This document shows, piece after piece, positions 12,645 through 26,400 of a stretch of 64,000 nucleotides of DNA (its first letter is position 1; each line of letters begins with the position of its first letter). The position numbers and the translations under genes were made by a program. Under the pieces are notes generated by a model. That model had not been told where the DNA came from, searched no databases, and saw only the letters and a program-made list of their open reading frames with translations. The stretch is taken from positions 14,425,009 to 14,489,008 of the forward strand of contig CM034233.1 in NCBI GenBank assembly GCA_019916065.1, given 5' to 3'. The stretch is from Vitellaria paradoxa. Taxonomy: Eukaryota; Streptophyta; Magnoliopsida; Ericales; Sapotaceae.

Positions 12645-15600
12645 ATGAAGGTAATCCCAATTTCCGTTGACCTTTGGAACACGAAAATTGCTCCCAGTAT
12701 TTCCCGACTTCATGTCTGCGTATCTTGATTGCAGTTACTTGGTTGGATGCACCGCAAGTTCCGGCCCAGCGAACCATTAAAGGATTTTGCCATTGGTAAG
12801 TCGTGTATCCTCCGTTCACATTTTTTCTGGTAACATTTTGATAAAACAATAGAAAACAGATTGGTGTAACAATTACAATCGGACTGTAGGTGGATCACTA
12901 AACACGATTACAGGTAATCGTCACAATATTTATGCCATGCCAATATGAATCTAACAATGCGCACGCATTGGGTAACTGGCAGCTTGATAAGTTAGGTCTT
13001 GCCCGGTAACGACTGAGGGTAGTCCCTCCACACTTGGAAAGCCAAAGGAGTTATGCTTAGCAACTTCCGATGTTGCATGCTTAGTTATAGCTAAAAGTAC
13101 AGTTTCAAGATGAACATAAATAGAAGATTTGAAGGGTCGCTTAGGTTCCATATGCTTGGATGTAAAATGTCTTCCCGTAAAAAGTTTTACTTGTGTTTAG
13201 CCATTTGATAACATAAAAGGTGGGAAAACATTTTCCTAAAAATTATTTTCCCCAGAAGCTCCAAAAAATGAACCACTTCCCAAAAACCCGTTTTAAGTTA
13301 TTTTCTTAAGCCATTGGCTAGGTCTCGCACATCGTTGGAATCATCCTCTTGCTATTGCTGTGCCCGAGAGGTCTAGACCTGATTGCTCAATGTAGTGCAT
13401 GATGTGTCTCTGCCACTTCCAAGTAATATTGTGTTCAAGAAGATATATGTTTTGCGTGTTGGGCGAACAGCAATCGGGGAAGATTTGTTGTTGAGCGTAT
13501 TTTTAGATGGTAGCTAAACGCGGGAAAATAATAAGGAAAACAGTTTTTGATAAAATATTTTGCATCCAAATAAACGGAGCCTTATTGTTGCGTCATTCTG
13601 GCATTAAGTTAAAAAAAAAATTTAATGTACAGACCAGCAAATTTTTTCACACTAACAAACTTCACCATTATAGCAATTATTTAATATTTCTTCTGTCAGG
13701 GAACTCCTGTACTTGTCTTTCTGGCCAGCCATCATTGGATGAACAACAGTACTTCCCAAAGTCAAACTATGGCAATAAGCCCTTTGGCAAAGCACAGAGA
13801 GAGAACCATCTTCGAAAATCGTTTGCCTCCACAGAAGCATCAAGGGGAGAACATGAATTTGAAGAAGAGTCATCAGCTGCAATTTCTGAGCTCTTCCATG
13901 GTTTCCTTACCATCGGTACTCTTGGCTCGGACCCAGTCATCACTGACCCATCAACACCAACATTCGCTATCTCAGTTGAGAACATAACTGAAAAAGAAAC
14001 AGAAGTAACAGAGAATGACTTGAAGCTAATTAATGATGAGTTGGAGAAGGTACTTGGTGCTGAAGATGGCTGCAATGACTCATCTGGAAGAAACAGTCAA
14101 GTTAGCACAGGGAGAAACAGCCATGTTAGCACTGGAAGAAGCAGCCATGGTAGCACCATTACATTGACTGGCAAGCCATTGGAAGCCACAGAGATCAGTG
14201 GGAATGGAACAACAATATGTCCACTCCAGGGCTATCTATTTGGGTCAGCAATTGAGTTGCCAGAAACAACAGTGGTGAAGAAGGAACATAGAACATCACT
14301 TGGGGAGCTGTTTCAGAGGACAAAAATGGAGGAAAATTCTGCATCTAAATGCGAGAGGGGAGAAAAGCGGACAGACAAGGAAACAGATAAATCTGCCATA
14401 CATCTCATGAAAAAAATTCTGAAGAAAAGAATGGTCCATGCTTCCTCACGGACCGCCACTACAGTGACTGGGGGAAATGCTGACTCCACTTCAACAGAGA
14501 CAAAACTGCACAAGGTATGTCTTCTTCTACTACCAGATAATAGGTCTGGTTCGTTCGTTCATTTAGTTGCTTGCCTCCTTTCCATGAAGAAATGGACTCC
14601 CAGGTACGCTTCATCTCCTGAGATGGTTATGGTGAGAGTCATGGGACCATTTGCAATGAGCTGTGATTTGCTTACAAAGAACACTGTGAAGTGTGAATAA
14701 AATTATCAAATGTCTAATACCATCTAAACCTTAAAAGAGGGTTCCTTGTCTCTGAATATAATTCAAGTCCAGACGTGTGCTTATTACTGAATATAATCTT
14801 CCAACAGAAAAAAATGTGGGTCACCAGTTGCGTCAGTGTTGCCACAACTTATCGCATGGACTTCCATGCAACTGATGTTTCTGTTAGATGTTGTCCCACA
14901 TCGGCCCGAAGTAAAAATTACTTGTCCCTTATAAGAGATGGACGTCCCTCACTTTAACACCTAAGTTTTAAGGTTGAGGCCCCTACTCTTATGTGTTGTT
15001 GGGTTTTTTTAACATGGTATCAGAGCGGGCTTTTAATTGGGCCTCACCATAGTCCACGCTAAGCCTATGTCCGTGCGGGCTAGCGTGAGGGAGGCTGTTA
15101 GATGTTGTCCCACAGTGGCCCGAAGTAAAAATTACTTGTCCCTTATAAGAGATGGACGTCCCTCACTTTAACACCTAGGTTTTAAGGTTGAGGCCCCTAC
15201 TCTTATGTGTTGTTGGGTTTCTTTAACAGTTTCCACACAGCAATGTAATTACTCAGGATCAGCTAAGAATGGTGTGATAGCATAGCCATAGGCAGAATTT
15301 AGTATTCTTGAAATGAATGAATTCATGGCTTACTAGCCAATCAAATAAGCAATTTCACCATTGTATCCCAAGCATTCAGACGATTAAAATAGACTAGTCT
15401 GATAATAATGATCATGTGGACACAACTTGTTCTTCCACTGATCTGAATCCTGCAAGACGCACTTGCATATCCAGGTTATGGATTCTGTCTTTTAAGTTAC
15501 ATGATTCTATAATTTTTCCCATGCAGATACTCCACATGTTTCACAAAAAAGTCTATCCTGAAAGCTCAGCGGCTGCAGGTAAATCTGGTAAGTCCCACAC

Positions 15601-16127
15601 AAATGGAACAAGGAACAACATTGGCTATGAGGGTGGGTACAATAATGAAAATCATATGTCCCCAGATGAAGATATCATGATATTTCCACAGAGAGCCCTA
15701 TCAAAGGGGCGTGTACGACGCCACTCTAACCCAACCCAGGTCACAATCACTGGAAACGATTCAAATGGGAACAGAGAATGCTGGATCAGAACAGATGCAG
15801 ACTGTAAGCACATATATCTAGATTCCCCAAAATTTTTGGTCCAGACTTTCTATTAGTTATAATTTGACCATAGATTAAACTCTGGACGATGGAAAATGGC
15901 ATTTCCATGGACCACTATCACTTTTGCAGAATTGAACATGCAATCCTTCTCTTAATTAGTACAGGTCGTACATGTGTTCAGATATCATATGCCCCTGCTA
16001 ACTGGCCACATGCAAGGCCTTAATGTGGATTTAATTGTTAGATTAGTGCAACTGTTTAGTCTGTTTTGATAACTCAGATAACTTACTTCTATTGTTTTGC
16101 ACTGCAGACTTGGTGTTGGAGCTCTAG
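12645..16127 (+). CDS. LAZY1: LAZY1-like IGT-family protein (5 coding exons, 392 aa)
   Basis: Regulator of shoot gravitropism and branch angle that influences asymmetric auxin distribution. Exons: 12645-12650, 12735-12795, 13700-14514, 15527-15803, 16108-16127; all introns are GT-AG and all phases close. The N-terminus is the family box M-K-L-L-G-W-M-H-R-K-F-R, whose first two codons form a 6-nt exon. The defining IGT motif FHGFLTIGTLG is at residues 88-98. TEN-LKLINDELEKVLGA follows at 126-143, a thrice-repeated (S/T)GR(N/S)S-x-x-S at 151-174, PLQGYLFGSAIEL at 197-209 and SLGELFQRTK at 222-231. Basic clusters before and after 290 suit nuclear entry. The end, YLVLEL, contains an LxLxL (EAR-like) core typical of LAZY proteins. 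Length is normal for the family and no disruption is seen. Intron 2 holds a MITE-like insertion and intron 3 a TRIM. The long single-frame ORF over exon 3 runs into intron sequence at both ends and is not the true product. Confidence 0.93.
13139..13590. mobile_element. probable MITE in LAZY1 intron 2
   Basis: The left side carries CTTGGATGTAAAATGT and the right side the inverted equivalent of TTTGGATGCAAAATAT, followed by the complement of GGCTCCGTTT. This is the usual look of MITEs with GTTTGGATG-type ends. The arms are imperfect and no target duplication was assigned, so the boundaries are approximate. Confidence 0.4.
14882..15228. mobile_element. TRIM retrotransposon in LAZY1 intron 3 (complete, 347 bp)
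   Basis: Two direct LTRs of 133 bp (14882-15014 and 15096-15228) begin TGTTAGATGTTGTCCCAC and end TTTAACA; they differ at about four positions. Between them lie only 81 bp: a primer-binding site complementary to initiator tRNA-Met (TGGTATCAGAGC, 15015-15026) at the left LTR and a purine-rich tract (about 15085-15095) before the right LTR. A 5-bp target duplication GTTTC flanks the element (14877-14881 and 15229-15233). This is a textbook terminal-repeat retrotransposon in miniature: non-coding and mobilised by partner elements. Its sense orientation matches LAZY1. Confidence 0.95.
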
Positions 16128-16468
16128 AAGGATGAAGAAACACATTCAAGGTGTGATTATAATAAATTGATATTAAACAGTGAGTAGCCTACAATATTTG
16201 CAAGACTTATCCTTGTGGGTGATTATCGAAAGCAATATTTGTGTGGTTATGTACTAATAAGATTGGTAAGGACAAAAGAGTAAAACAGAACCCCCCCCCT
16301 TTTTAAATTCCTGAGTGGTTTATATAGCAAGATGAGGCCCATCCCTATGTTGGTAGACATGATTCAATTATTCTGAATGTAATGTTTGATGTGTTGGCAT
16401 TATCACTGATTTCCACATGAATTTGTTGTTATTTCTTTTCTAGGAAGATGAAATTTTCTAAAAAAAAC
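16128..16468. other. LAZY1 3' flank
   Basis: Probable 3' UTR and downstream sequence of LAZY1, including a run of nine C near 16291. No feature was recognised. Confidence 0.4.
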
Positions 16469-17422
16469 TGATATTGCAAAATCTTTGCAAATACCTAATA
16501 TAAAAAGATTGAGACAAATAACTCACAAACAGATAGAGAGTAGATGCTAGGATTTATAGATCTAATAACTTAAAAAAAAAAAAAAGCAAACAATCCACAA
16601 GAACACTCAAGATTTTTTTACTAGGGAAACTCCAAAAACTAAGGAGAAAAAAACCTACTTCCTTATTATGGATCAGACTTAAAAACTTCACCATGAATCA
16701 AAGATTACAAGAATCTCACATGAGAGAATACAAAATTTTCCAAATCAAGACTTCAATTGATCTACTTGATTTAGATATCCCTATCTTTACTTGCTAGACA
16801 CCCGCAATACACCTCCTTCGTGAAATTTGAACCTCTCTAACCACTGTAGAAGCACTCTCACAATCTAGACCGCAGTCCTGTATCTAAAATTCAAGAAACA
16901 AGATGGTTTTCCAAAGAAATCTAAGAAATAAGGCTTGGAAAATCAAGATTTGATGGCCTCTTTTATGTTTTTACTCTCAAGAGAATGATAGATTAGGTTT
17001 AGGGCAAAAGCTTAGGATTTAGAAAATGTTTTTGGATATCTACAGAAGAAAAATCAGATAAAAAATAGATCTGGTCACTGTACAGAAAAAGAAGGCAAGT
17101 TTCATGGTCAACTCCATGGATTCTCACAAGCGTGAGCTCTTTGCAAACTACGAGCGAAGTATTCTAGAATTTGGACAATAGGCTTTGCGGGCAAAGCTAA
17201 GAATTCTCGCAGACCCGTGCAGAGCCAAGGATTCTCACGGACACGAGTTCCTCGCAAATTGCCAGCCAACAATTCTAGAATTCTCAGCCCTTTCACAGGT
17301 ATCTCTCATAGGCAGTTCTCAGGCGCGAACCTCTTGTAAGCTGCTTGTAAAGCGCAAAAATCTCTTAAATCAAAACTTGACTATACTTTGCTCCTTGTAC
17401 CGTTAAGATCTCCACTCAATCA
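16469..17422 (-). repeat. candidate retrotransposon LTR (antisense)
   Basis: On the minus strand a GAGGGGGAGGG polypurine tract (about 17423-17434) is followed directly by TGATTGAGTGGAG, and about 950 bp further the block ends in ...GCAATATCA. A TG...CA unit abutting a PPT is what a 3' LTR looks like. It contains several GAGAAT-C-TGG-type internal repeats (17110-17290). No second LTR or convincing pol was found to its right, so the element is truncated or very decayed. Confidence 0.45.
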
Positions 17423-20400
17423 CCCTCCCCCTCAAATGAACTTATGAAGCGTCTAAACACTCTTTGGCACGTATTCAAACACTTGATATGAAGATCACCA
17501 ACAATTGGACGACATTGTGACATCTTAAATAATAATATTGCTAATCAAATACAATCAAGGTGTTTTCTCGAGAATCACCAGCACAAATAAATCGTAAACA
17601 AACACTTAAAAAACAATAAGAAAGGTACAATAAAATATTCTTTAATCCAACCACTAATCCGTATAATTGACACAGTTTATCCCCTCAAGAAGTGATGAAC
17701 TAATAATCATGGCTATAGAAACAAGATACGGACACGAATACAGCGATTTTGAAAAAATGAAGATATGCAGATGGCAAAAATACATAAAAATAATATAACC
17801 TTTATTAGTTATATGCTTAAATATAACATTACAAGAAAATTAATTATTCAACACATAGAATGTAACAAAATAAGAACTATGATTTTAGGAGTTTCGACAA
17901 CTCAAAACCAGCATACATCCAATTGGTGCATACTATTGGAACTTCAATAGAATTTGCTAAAGGATAACTGAAATAAAAAGCCAACAAGCTGTGTTTTCAT
18001 TCTATCAAAACAAAAACAAGAAAAGCAAGCGTGAGATTCAAATACAATGATGTAAAATCGATTTCAAACTGCAATTTGCTATGCATGAGAGATGAGATTG
18101 CCTAGGGCTGGGGTTGCAATACAAGGACGAGGCTATGATGGGGCCTGGGCCATCTCCCAAGTTTCGAAAAATACAACTTGTACATGTAAATTTTTAATTA
18201 AAAAATTTTATACTATGATTTGGCGCTCCCTAAAATAACACTACCACAATAAATATTTTTGATTAAAAAAAATTAGGTTATGAACTAGCCTCTCCAAATT
18301 TTTATTTTTTCTTAATTATTATATATAATCCAAAATTTGAAAACCCAGTGGATTGTACATTCTATACACACACATATACATATATATTAATTTATTTTTT
18401 ATTTATTAAATATAATTTACAGCATTAGTTATAATTTTTCTAGGCCTAAATTCAACCTAAGAAAAAAGAAAAAAATTGCTCCCGGACCAAAAATCCTAGC
18501 ACCGTCCTTGGTTACAATTGAAGATAGTGATGCAACGCTCGAAAAATCTCCGCCGCAGTGCATTTACCAAACTGTCATACTCTTTTCTGGTTCATTTCTG
18601 GTTCCGCTTAACCCACAAAAAATACAATCGAATCCTTAAACATCCAGATTATTATAGTGAGGAAAGAGGAAGGAATTTGGTGAAATTTGAAAAAACGGGT
18701 TCACATGAAGAATTGGGGTTGGAAAACCTTTTGCTGTTGTCTAAATTTACAACAACAAAATAGAAAAGAAGAGTAGATGGTTGGGATTAATGTGATGTGA
18801 GTAGTTTTGTAGTAATATCACTGAGATCGAGGACTCTTCAAGTGGCACAGAAGAAGCCCTTCGTTCTAACTTCTTTCTTTGAACTTGCTTCGACATTACA
18901 CATTTCTTCCCCATTCTTTAAAAAGCAAAATCAAAGCCCAACGTACATGCAGAATGAAACAAAAGGATAAGGATTGGAAAATATAGTAAACAAATACAGA
19001 AAAGCAAGTCGCTTACCGTCATTGTTACGTACTGTAGAATAATTTGATTGTGCTCGAAAAGTTCAAACACTATTGAAAAGTTGCAAAAGCTACAGAGAGC
19101 TCAATCAAAATTGTACAAGGGACGTTATTGCATTGCCACAAATGGCCGACGTCTAACCGGCACTTATACGCCAAAATGAAACGAGAGCATTTTTTCTTTC
19201 GTCCTGACGTTCGAACGTTTTGTTCGATTACGGCATTTGCGTTTTCATGCCCGGAACCCTCGCGATTGATCGGAAATCGATAGGAATTCCGGGAATTGCC
19301 TTCCAATAGATGTTCTGTTACCTTCTTTTTTTTTTTTTTTAATAAAAAAAATTTCAAGTCTAATTTTTTAGATTTTATTTATTTTTAAAAATTCAGTACG
19401 TAAATTGCGGGCACCCAATTGTCGTGTCCACAACATTTGTGTATTACGACCGTTTACAGTGTTAAAAAAAAATCAAAAAAATTAAAACTTAGCATTGATG
19501 CGATGCAAACGTAACACAAGACAAAATTTGATTAAAAAAATTTAAAAATTTTTGAAATTTTTTAAATTTTTTTAAAAAAATTAAGAATCCAAGCGGACCC
19601 TCATCTAGATAAAAGCGAATTATCAACTTTTTTTTTTTTGTCAGTCTCTATACTTAAAATTTACTAATTAATTACATTATCAAGTCATAAAGTTTATTTT
19701 AACTATTCAACCAAATTACTAACTAATTTTATCAATTCTCAAAAATATTTTATTTACTTTTAACTGTTATTTATCAATTTTATTATTTTTTTTGTAATTA
19801 CTGTTATTTATCAATTACCTACAAAAAGTAATTACCTCTAATTTTTTATGATTTGCTATTTGTATCAATTAATTTCTACATAAATTTATGTTATATAGTT
19901 ATATAAACTAAACTAATATTAATTTTCTGAAAAATTATTACTACTATTCATTGAATTCATATATAATAATGAACTTATCTTTATGATTCAAGTAAGTTGG
20001 GAAACTTACAATCCCTAATATCTTTCATCTTTTTTAAGTTTTATTATCCAGTAAAATTAAGTTTGATTACTTGACAATTGAAAAATTCATTAAACACTCG
20101 CGGAACACATGTACCTTAAAACTAGTTTATATACAAATTTAGTAGAAATATTAAAACAAAATGAAAAAAGAAATTTATTCACTTATAATGTACACTCACA
20201 TCTAGTATATACTAACTAGCATATAGGTAGAGCGACACACTGCGCGAGAGAGTCATTTTAATCCCATCTACATTTTTGCTTCGTTTTGGATCAACTTATC
20301 TTGAAACTTTCACACTAGATAATAGATTTTGCTGTTATCAGAAATACACATCCTTGAATTTGAGGTAAGGATTCTAACTTTGTAAAATACGAGTCGCAGG

Positions 20401-20489
20401 GAGCTCCTTTCTTCCCATACTTGGCCAAATAATTATGGAACAACGACAGATAAACAAACGGAAACACAGAGATTTTTCAATGAAAAATG
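17423..20489. other. intergenic between LAZY1 and DPL1
   Basis: Mostly AT-rich with homopolymer runs. A stretch at about 18520-19360 is more balanced. On its minus strand, a possible splice donor (GTAAGCG) follows a weakly coding-looking region at about 19010, but no protein family could be named. A GGGCCTGGGCC patch near 18140 resembles one near 27620 and may be part of a dispersed repeat. Confidence 0.4.
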
Positions 20490-23409
20490 TCAATAGCATG
20501 AACCGTCCATGAAATCAACCAACAATTCCCCAACCATTCCCCTGTCAGGCATCTTCCCAGCAGCACCATATATTGGAGCAAGCCCCCCACTTATTGGACC
20601 AGGGTTTGCTTTTACCTGCAGAATAAAACAAGAACCGGTAAGAATACTCTCTCTACTAATAACCATTAACAAATGTTTGCTAATCTGTTAAGGGTCTTAA
20701 GCCTAACATCCTCGATGGTTCCTCTACACCTTAGGGTGTGTTTGGTATGGGGTTAAAATTAAGAGAGTAAATATTATGAAAGTAATTTTTAACCTTTTAC
20801 TTCACAACTTTTCACATATTTTATCCCACTCCTTAAAAAGTTTAGGTTGCATTTGGTTTATTTTTTTGTTTACCATTTTCTGTTTTTGTTTTATGTGTTT
20901 AAAATCTCAAAATGAGGAGATAGAAAATGCTTTGTTTTCTTTATTTTGAAATTTTTCTTGTTTTTTTGTTAAAAACTCTTAAAACGAATTTTTGCCATTT
21001 TTTATTTCATGTATAAGCTCATTTTTTGTTTTCTAAAACAAATTTTGAAAACAAAAGTAGCTAAATAAGTTTTGAGCTGTTTTTTTTATTTTCAAAAGCA
21101 CAAAATGAAAAATGAGCTCAAAACAGAGAATAAAAAACAAAAATAGAAAACAGAAAATAAAAAATTAAAAAAAAGAAGCCAAATAACATCTTCACATTTA
21201 ACCGTTTAAGAGGGGAAAACATTATCCCAATTAAGTTTTTATAAATTAATAATTAGAATAGATGAAATTTTACTGGGGATAGCATTTATCCCCTTTTAAC
21301 CCCATACCAAATGCATCCTACTCTAATTGGGTAAGCAAGATGATTTGTAAATTCTATTTCTAACAAGAAACTTACGGTTTGCACAGAATCCCTTAGATCC
21401 TTCAGAAAATCCTCAACCACTGGCACATGTTGAAGGGTAACACAGATGTGAATGCTGAAAAATGCAGTGTGATAAGTCCTTTCAGAACAAAATCACATTC
21501 ATCTTTTTTGAAATATGGAAATCTAATTACATAATTTGCACCTGGAAACTACCATACAGCAGCTATAACCCATTCTAAATGCCACGCTATATTTAGATGG
21601 CTCACCAATTGGGATCATGTAATCAAGTTCAAACGTGACATGATCAGTTGTGGAGAAAGCCTACCTATTGGGTCTCTGCAATGCATTCAAATGCCAGCCT
21701 TTGGATGACATAATGTCATTAACTTCAAATATGTCTACAATGTTAGATCCAAATGCCACAATTGTCATGACTGGCCTTCCAATAATAAATAACCCAGAAA
21801 TCTCCTTTATTCTGCAAAATAAGTAAAAGTGATTTCCTGGAATACAATATTCCAAACACATTCAGAAATTTTACTGACAAAGAATACCCGCTCTGTAATC
21901 GCTTTGATACTTTCATGATCTCCCTTGTATTCTCAAGGTAACCTACAAAAAATAATGGGGGAAAAAATCAGTCAACGTGGTACTTACTAAAAAATGTCGG
22001 TTAGCAATCATGGGAAACAAATATTCTTAGCACCAAAAACCAGATTTTATTTTAATAAAGAGAAATGGTAACCATTTCATCAATATCAGAAGTAGTTTGA
22101 GTAAAATTTGTCACCTTCAAATCCTAAAGACATCATTGCTGCCCAAGCGCCAGCAATCAAACCTCCAGGCCTGCTTCCAGCGATGGTTGGAGACACATAA
22201 AGGCCACCAGACCACTCAGTAACTGTAGCATAGATATAAGAAGATAAGTCACATGCATACAGTTGTTACACTAATTCTAACAATCAAATAGGCCATGTTT
22301 CTTTCATTGACAAGAAAACAAAACAAGAAATGCTAAATCATTTAAGATGATGATAACGAGAAGTCACATCAACCATGATAAGTTATCAACTCTACTGTGC
22401 TCTTGTATACTTTGAAATGTAAATTTCCTTATGTTCACATTAATGAAAAGCATGCTCAAGCCTTTGGCTTTCAAGAATGTATTGGAAATATTAGTTCCTT
22501 GGTATGCAGTGACACACATCAATTTTAGTGTCCACGATGAAACACGGCCTTCACTGGTTTCAAAGGAAGGAACTTACCAGCGACAAATTGATGCTGTTTG
22601 CCAGTAGCCAACAAGTTAACCCCCATACAATTTGATTAGTACCACAGCAACAACATGCCATAATAGGAAAATGAGTATAAGAAAAAGTAGATAAAGTACA
22701 GGGAATTAACAGCTTCTACAACATAGTCAACGAATGATTGTCTACCATTATATTGCTCAAGCTAAATGTCAAACATTTATCTCATAATGACAGAGAGCAG
22801 CTGCTCTGTTAAATATACCTTATTATCCATGTATCGTAGAAATTTGTGGATTTAAGAAACTATAGTTTAACTGTGGCGCCAAAGTAGTAAATGTCTTCTC
22901 ATTAGATGAACCCTGACTAGGAGACTATTTAGACAGAACAAAACTCATTTGGTTATTAAAGCCATCTGAAATGCAAATGTTCTGAAAATTGTTATTCATT
23001 CCATCACACAAAGTAACAGCTTTTCACCAAAAAAACTAGTAAACTATGAGATACTCCAATCGCATCTATTTTGATTTCATAAATGGGACAAACCATCTAG
23101 AAGTAAATACGTTTACAAGTCCCACGTTACTCTAATTTTAAGGGCATCTAATCAGCTTTTTTAAACCCCTTCTCTTCGCAATGAGGCATTTAGAAGCCTA
23201 CATCAAAATTTCTACGTCCTCTCTATTTAATAGAAGTGCTATAGTGTCTCTCCAGATGTTGATAATCTCTGTAACGTTTGTGGAGTAGAGTTTAGAATTT
23301 GATGTAAAGTGCTCTTGTATAGAGAATATCTCTAAAATAGAAAGATGCCACATTTTACTCTTTTTTAGAGAATGTTCCACAAGAAGTTAATGTTGATGCC
23401 CTAAGGTCC

Positions 23410-23447
<38 letters not shown>

Positions 23448-26400
23448 CACACACCCAAAAAATAATAAAAATAAAAATAAAATAAAAAACAATTACTTAC
23501 TTTTCTAATGTCATGGTTCCTGTATAGGACGACACTTGTTCCTTTGGGTGCCAAACCATACTTGTGCACATCCACTGATATGGAGGTAACTCCTATGACA
23601 GAAAAATCAAAAGGCGGAATGGGGTACCTGAAAAAAGAAGGAACAATATTTTTACCAGCTAAAGGTAACATACTTGAGGAACCAAGTAATAGTTGGACAA
23701 GTATTACTAACAATTCTAGGGGGTATTGAATGCGATTTTCATCAAAAACTTAGTCTCCAAGTCATAGTGTCAAATTTTTCCTTAGCAATTTAAATAGAAG
23801 ACATTAAGAGGCTCTTTTTTTATTTTAAAAGAACAATTGTGTTAAATTGGACTAATATACATTGTTGGACTCATTTTCTAACAGTTAAAAACTTTTGGAT
23901 GTTCATATTCCTGCGTTTATTCTTGTGCATTATTCTGTTCTAGTTTGTTTGGTTTGATTTGTTTGTTTCTCTAGCTCTCACATGCAAGATAGGATTACAC
24001 TTAAAGAGTGTTAAGTTAGCTTAATAGACATTATTGGGCTCATTTCCATAAAGCTTAAACTTTTGGAGACAATTGGCGACTTGACACAGTAAATTAGAAC
24101 ATATGACCATTGATGACGGGAAATAAAAGTAGCAGGGTGGCCTATCTGGCAGTTATATTCAATGGATTGCCTTAATTGTGGTAAATAAAGAGGTGGCTGC
24201 TGGAAGCTCGGAACTAACTATAGCAGGGTGAGCTATCTGGTAGTTGTATTCAATGGCCCACCTTGATTACCCTGTTATTGTTAGTTCCAGCTACCTGTTG
24301 ACTGAAAAGGTAGCTGCCCCACTTGCGAGCTATCTGGTAGCTGTCCTCACGAAGGTTCATAAGAAAAAAAAAATTGTCTATTAGGTGGTTATGCTGACCT
24401 ATCACTTCATCAAACATCAGCTGAAACTTGCTTAAGTAATCCAATATAATAAACCAGCTCAGGTTACATAATTTGCTTTTGCAGTGAGTCTCACAAGCGG
24501 AACTCAGATAAAATGTCTACCAATTCAGCCAACTTAATAATTTCACAAGTAAATCCATCTTTCATTGGCTTTTAGCTGAACCCAAAAAAAAAAAAAAAAT
24601 CCAAAAAATAGGACAAGAGTGAAAAGATGACGATTTGAAGCAAGGCCACAAAGTTATGATAAATTCTAGAAGAGATTGATGTAGGAGTACAACAAGAGCA
24701 AAATTAAGAGAAGCTGTGCATCAATAAGCAATATAATTCCATAAAGAAGCAACACAAATATCAGTCAATGAAGAAATCAAGTCATAGACGTACCCAAGTT
24801 TACGAGCAAAAGGCAATACGAATCCTCCAAGACAGAGGTCAACATGGAAACAGATTCCAGAACTAAAAGCTAATTCACCAAGCTCCTACACAAGGAATTG
24901 CCAAGCAATAAGTAAAAATCCAATGAGAATTACAGATCTTCGTCCAGAAAAAATTCAGTGAAACATACCTCAATAGGGTCAATGATGCCGTGTGGGTAAC
25001 CAGGAGCCGATCCAACAATCTGAAGATTCAAAAATTTGAAGTTAGTTGAACTTATATAGATAAACAACAAAGTCGGAAATGACACAGCTCAAAAATCTAC
25101 AAAGTGAACAAAATAGATAATAAATTCCAATTAAAATTGGTATCACAGAATCTAGAAGTAAAATGGAAGGCAAAACGATTGAAACTAATGAGCTTGGTCG
25201 AAAAACGTATACCAAAATGGTATTTTTGTTTATACATCGTTTGATAGTTCTGACATCTGCTATAAATTCTTTGTTCACAGGGATGCGCCACAACTTGATT
25301 TTGAAATATTGTGCAGCTTTGTCATATGCTGAATGTGCAGATTCAGGTATTATCCTATGCGCAGAAAGGAAATCATTTATATAATTAAATACTTTGTTAT
25401 AAATAGATTAAGGGCAAACTAGAAGGCATGTATCGAAAAATCAGCATACATTTCTGGTCTTGTTATTCCCTTCTTAGCTTTCATAAAGTCACGTGATGAT
25501 TTCACAGCTAATAATATACTTTCAGTCCCTCCAGATGTCATGTTTCCACAGATCTGTCCTCCAGACGCTTTTTCTTTACCTCCAAGTAATGCAGCTGTCA
25601 TTGCAACCACTTCTGCTTCGTACTGGACAACACTTTGGAATACATCCATATGTAGTGGATTGGTATGTGCAAACCTGAAAAGTCATTCACACTGAGTTCT
25701 GAATACAAGTACAATTACAAAGGAAACTTAAGTAATCCAAGAAATACATGAAAATATGCAACCAGCAAGGATATTGTAAGGTTTCATAATGGCAAATTCA
25801 TACAAAATCTTAAATTAAATATGGCAAAAATGGCACGTTTCCTAAATTGAAGAGAAGAAAAGATTTGAAGGTTTCCTAAGTTGAATGGAACTCAACTCAA
25901 GACTTTCCAAAAGAATGAAGATACACTTGAAAGAATAATGTCTAAATCGACAAAGGATCTTAAAGATATTGAAAAGGAAATAGAGGACTTAAAGTTGCAA
26001 AAAACAAAATAGTGCACCTTGCAACTAGGGCGCAGGGAAGGCGATCCTTCGACCTTTTGGTAGTACACCCCCAGGTAGGGTGCAAGGAAGCTGCTAGTTC
26101 GAGCTATGTATTATTTGGAAGATTCTGTTTTCGTTTAAGAATTCTGTTTTAGGAACTCTATTTATATATTTGAGTCCTAATTAAACTAGGACTTTGTAAG
26201 TCTATATATATACACCCAAGCTTAATGTACAATATGGAACTGAAAGGGTGTATTATAGAGTCTTGTGAGAGAGAGAATTTTTTCTTATGAGCTTATAAGT
26301 CTTTCTCTTGTTTTTCCTTACTCTTTGTTGAGTTTGTTCACTTTCTAATGAGTTGGAAAGTTTGTTTCCACCTAGTGTAGGTGTGTCCAGGATTTGAACA

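Noticed and set aside
13507..14700. A 397-codon open frame as a one-exon gene
   Set aside because: It overruns LAZY1 exon 3 into introns 2 and 3. The true N-terminus and C-terminus are encoded by separate exons with canonical splice sites and matching phases.
23413..23445. CRISPR-like or regulatory array
   Set aside because: Simple CA microsatellite in a plant intron. No repeat-spacer structure is present anywhere in the window.
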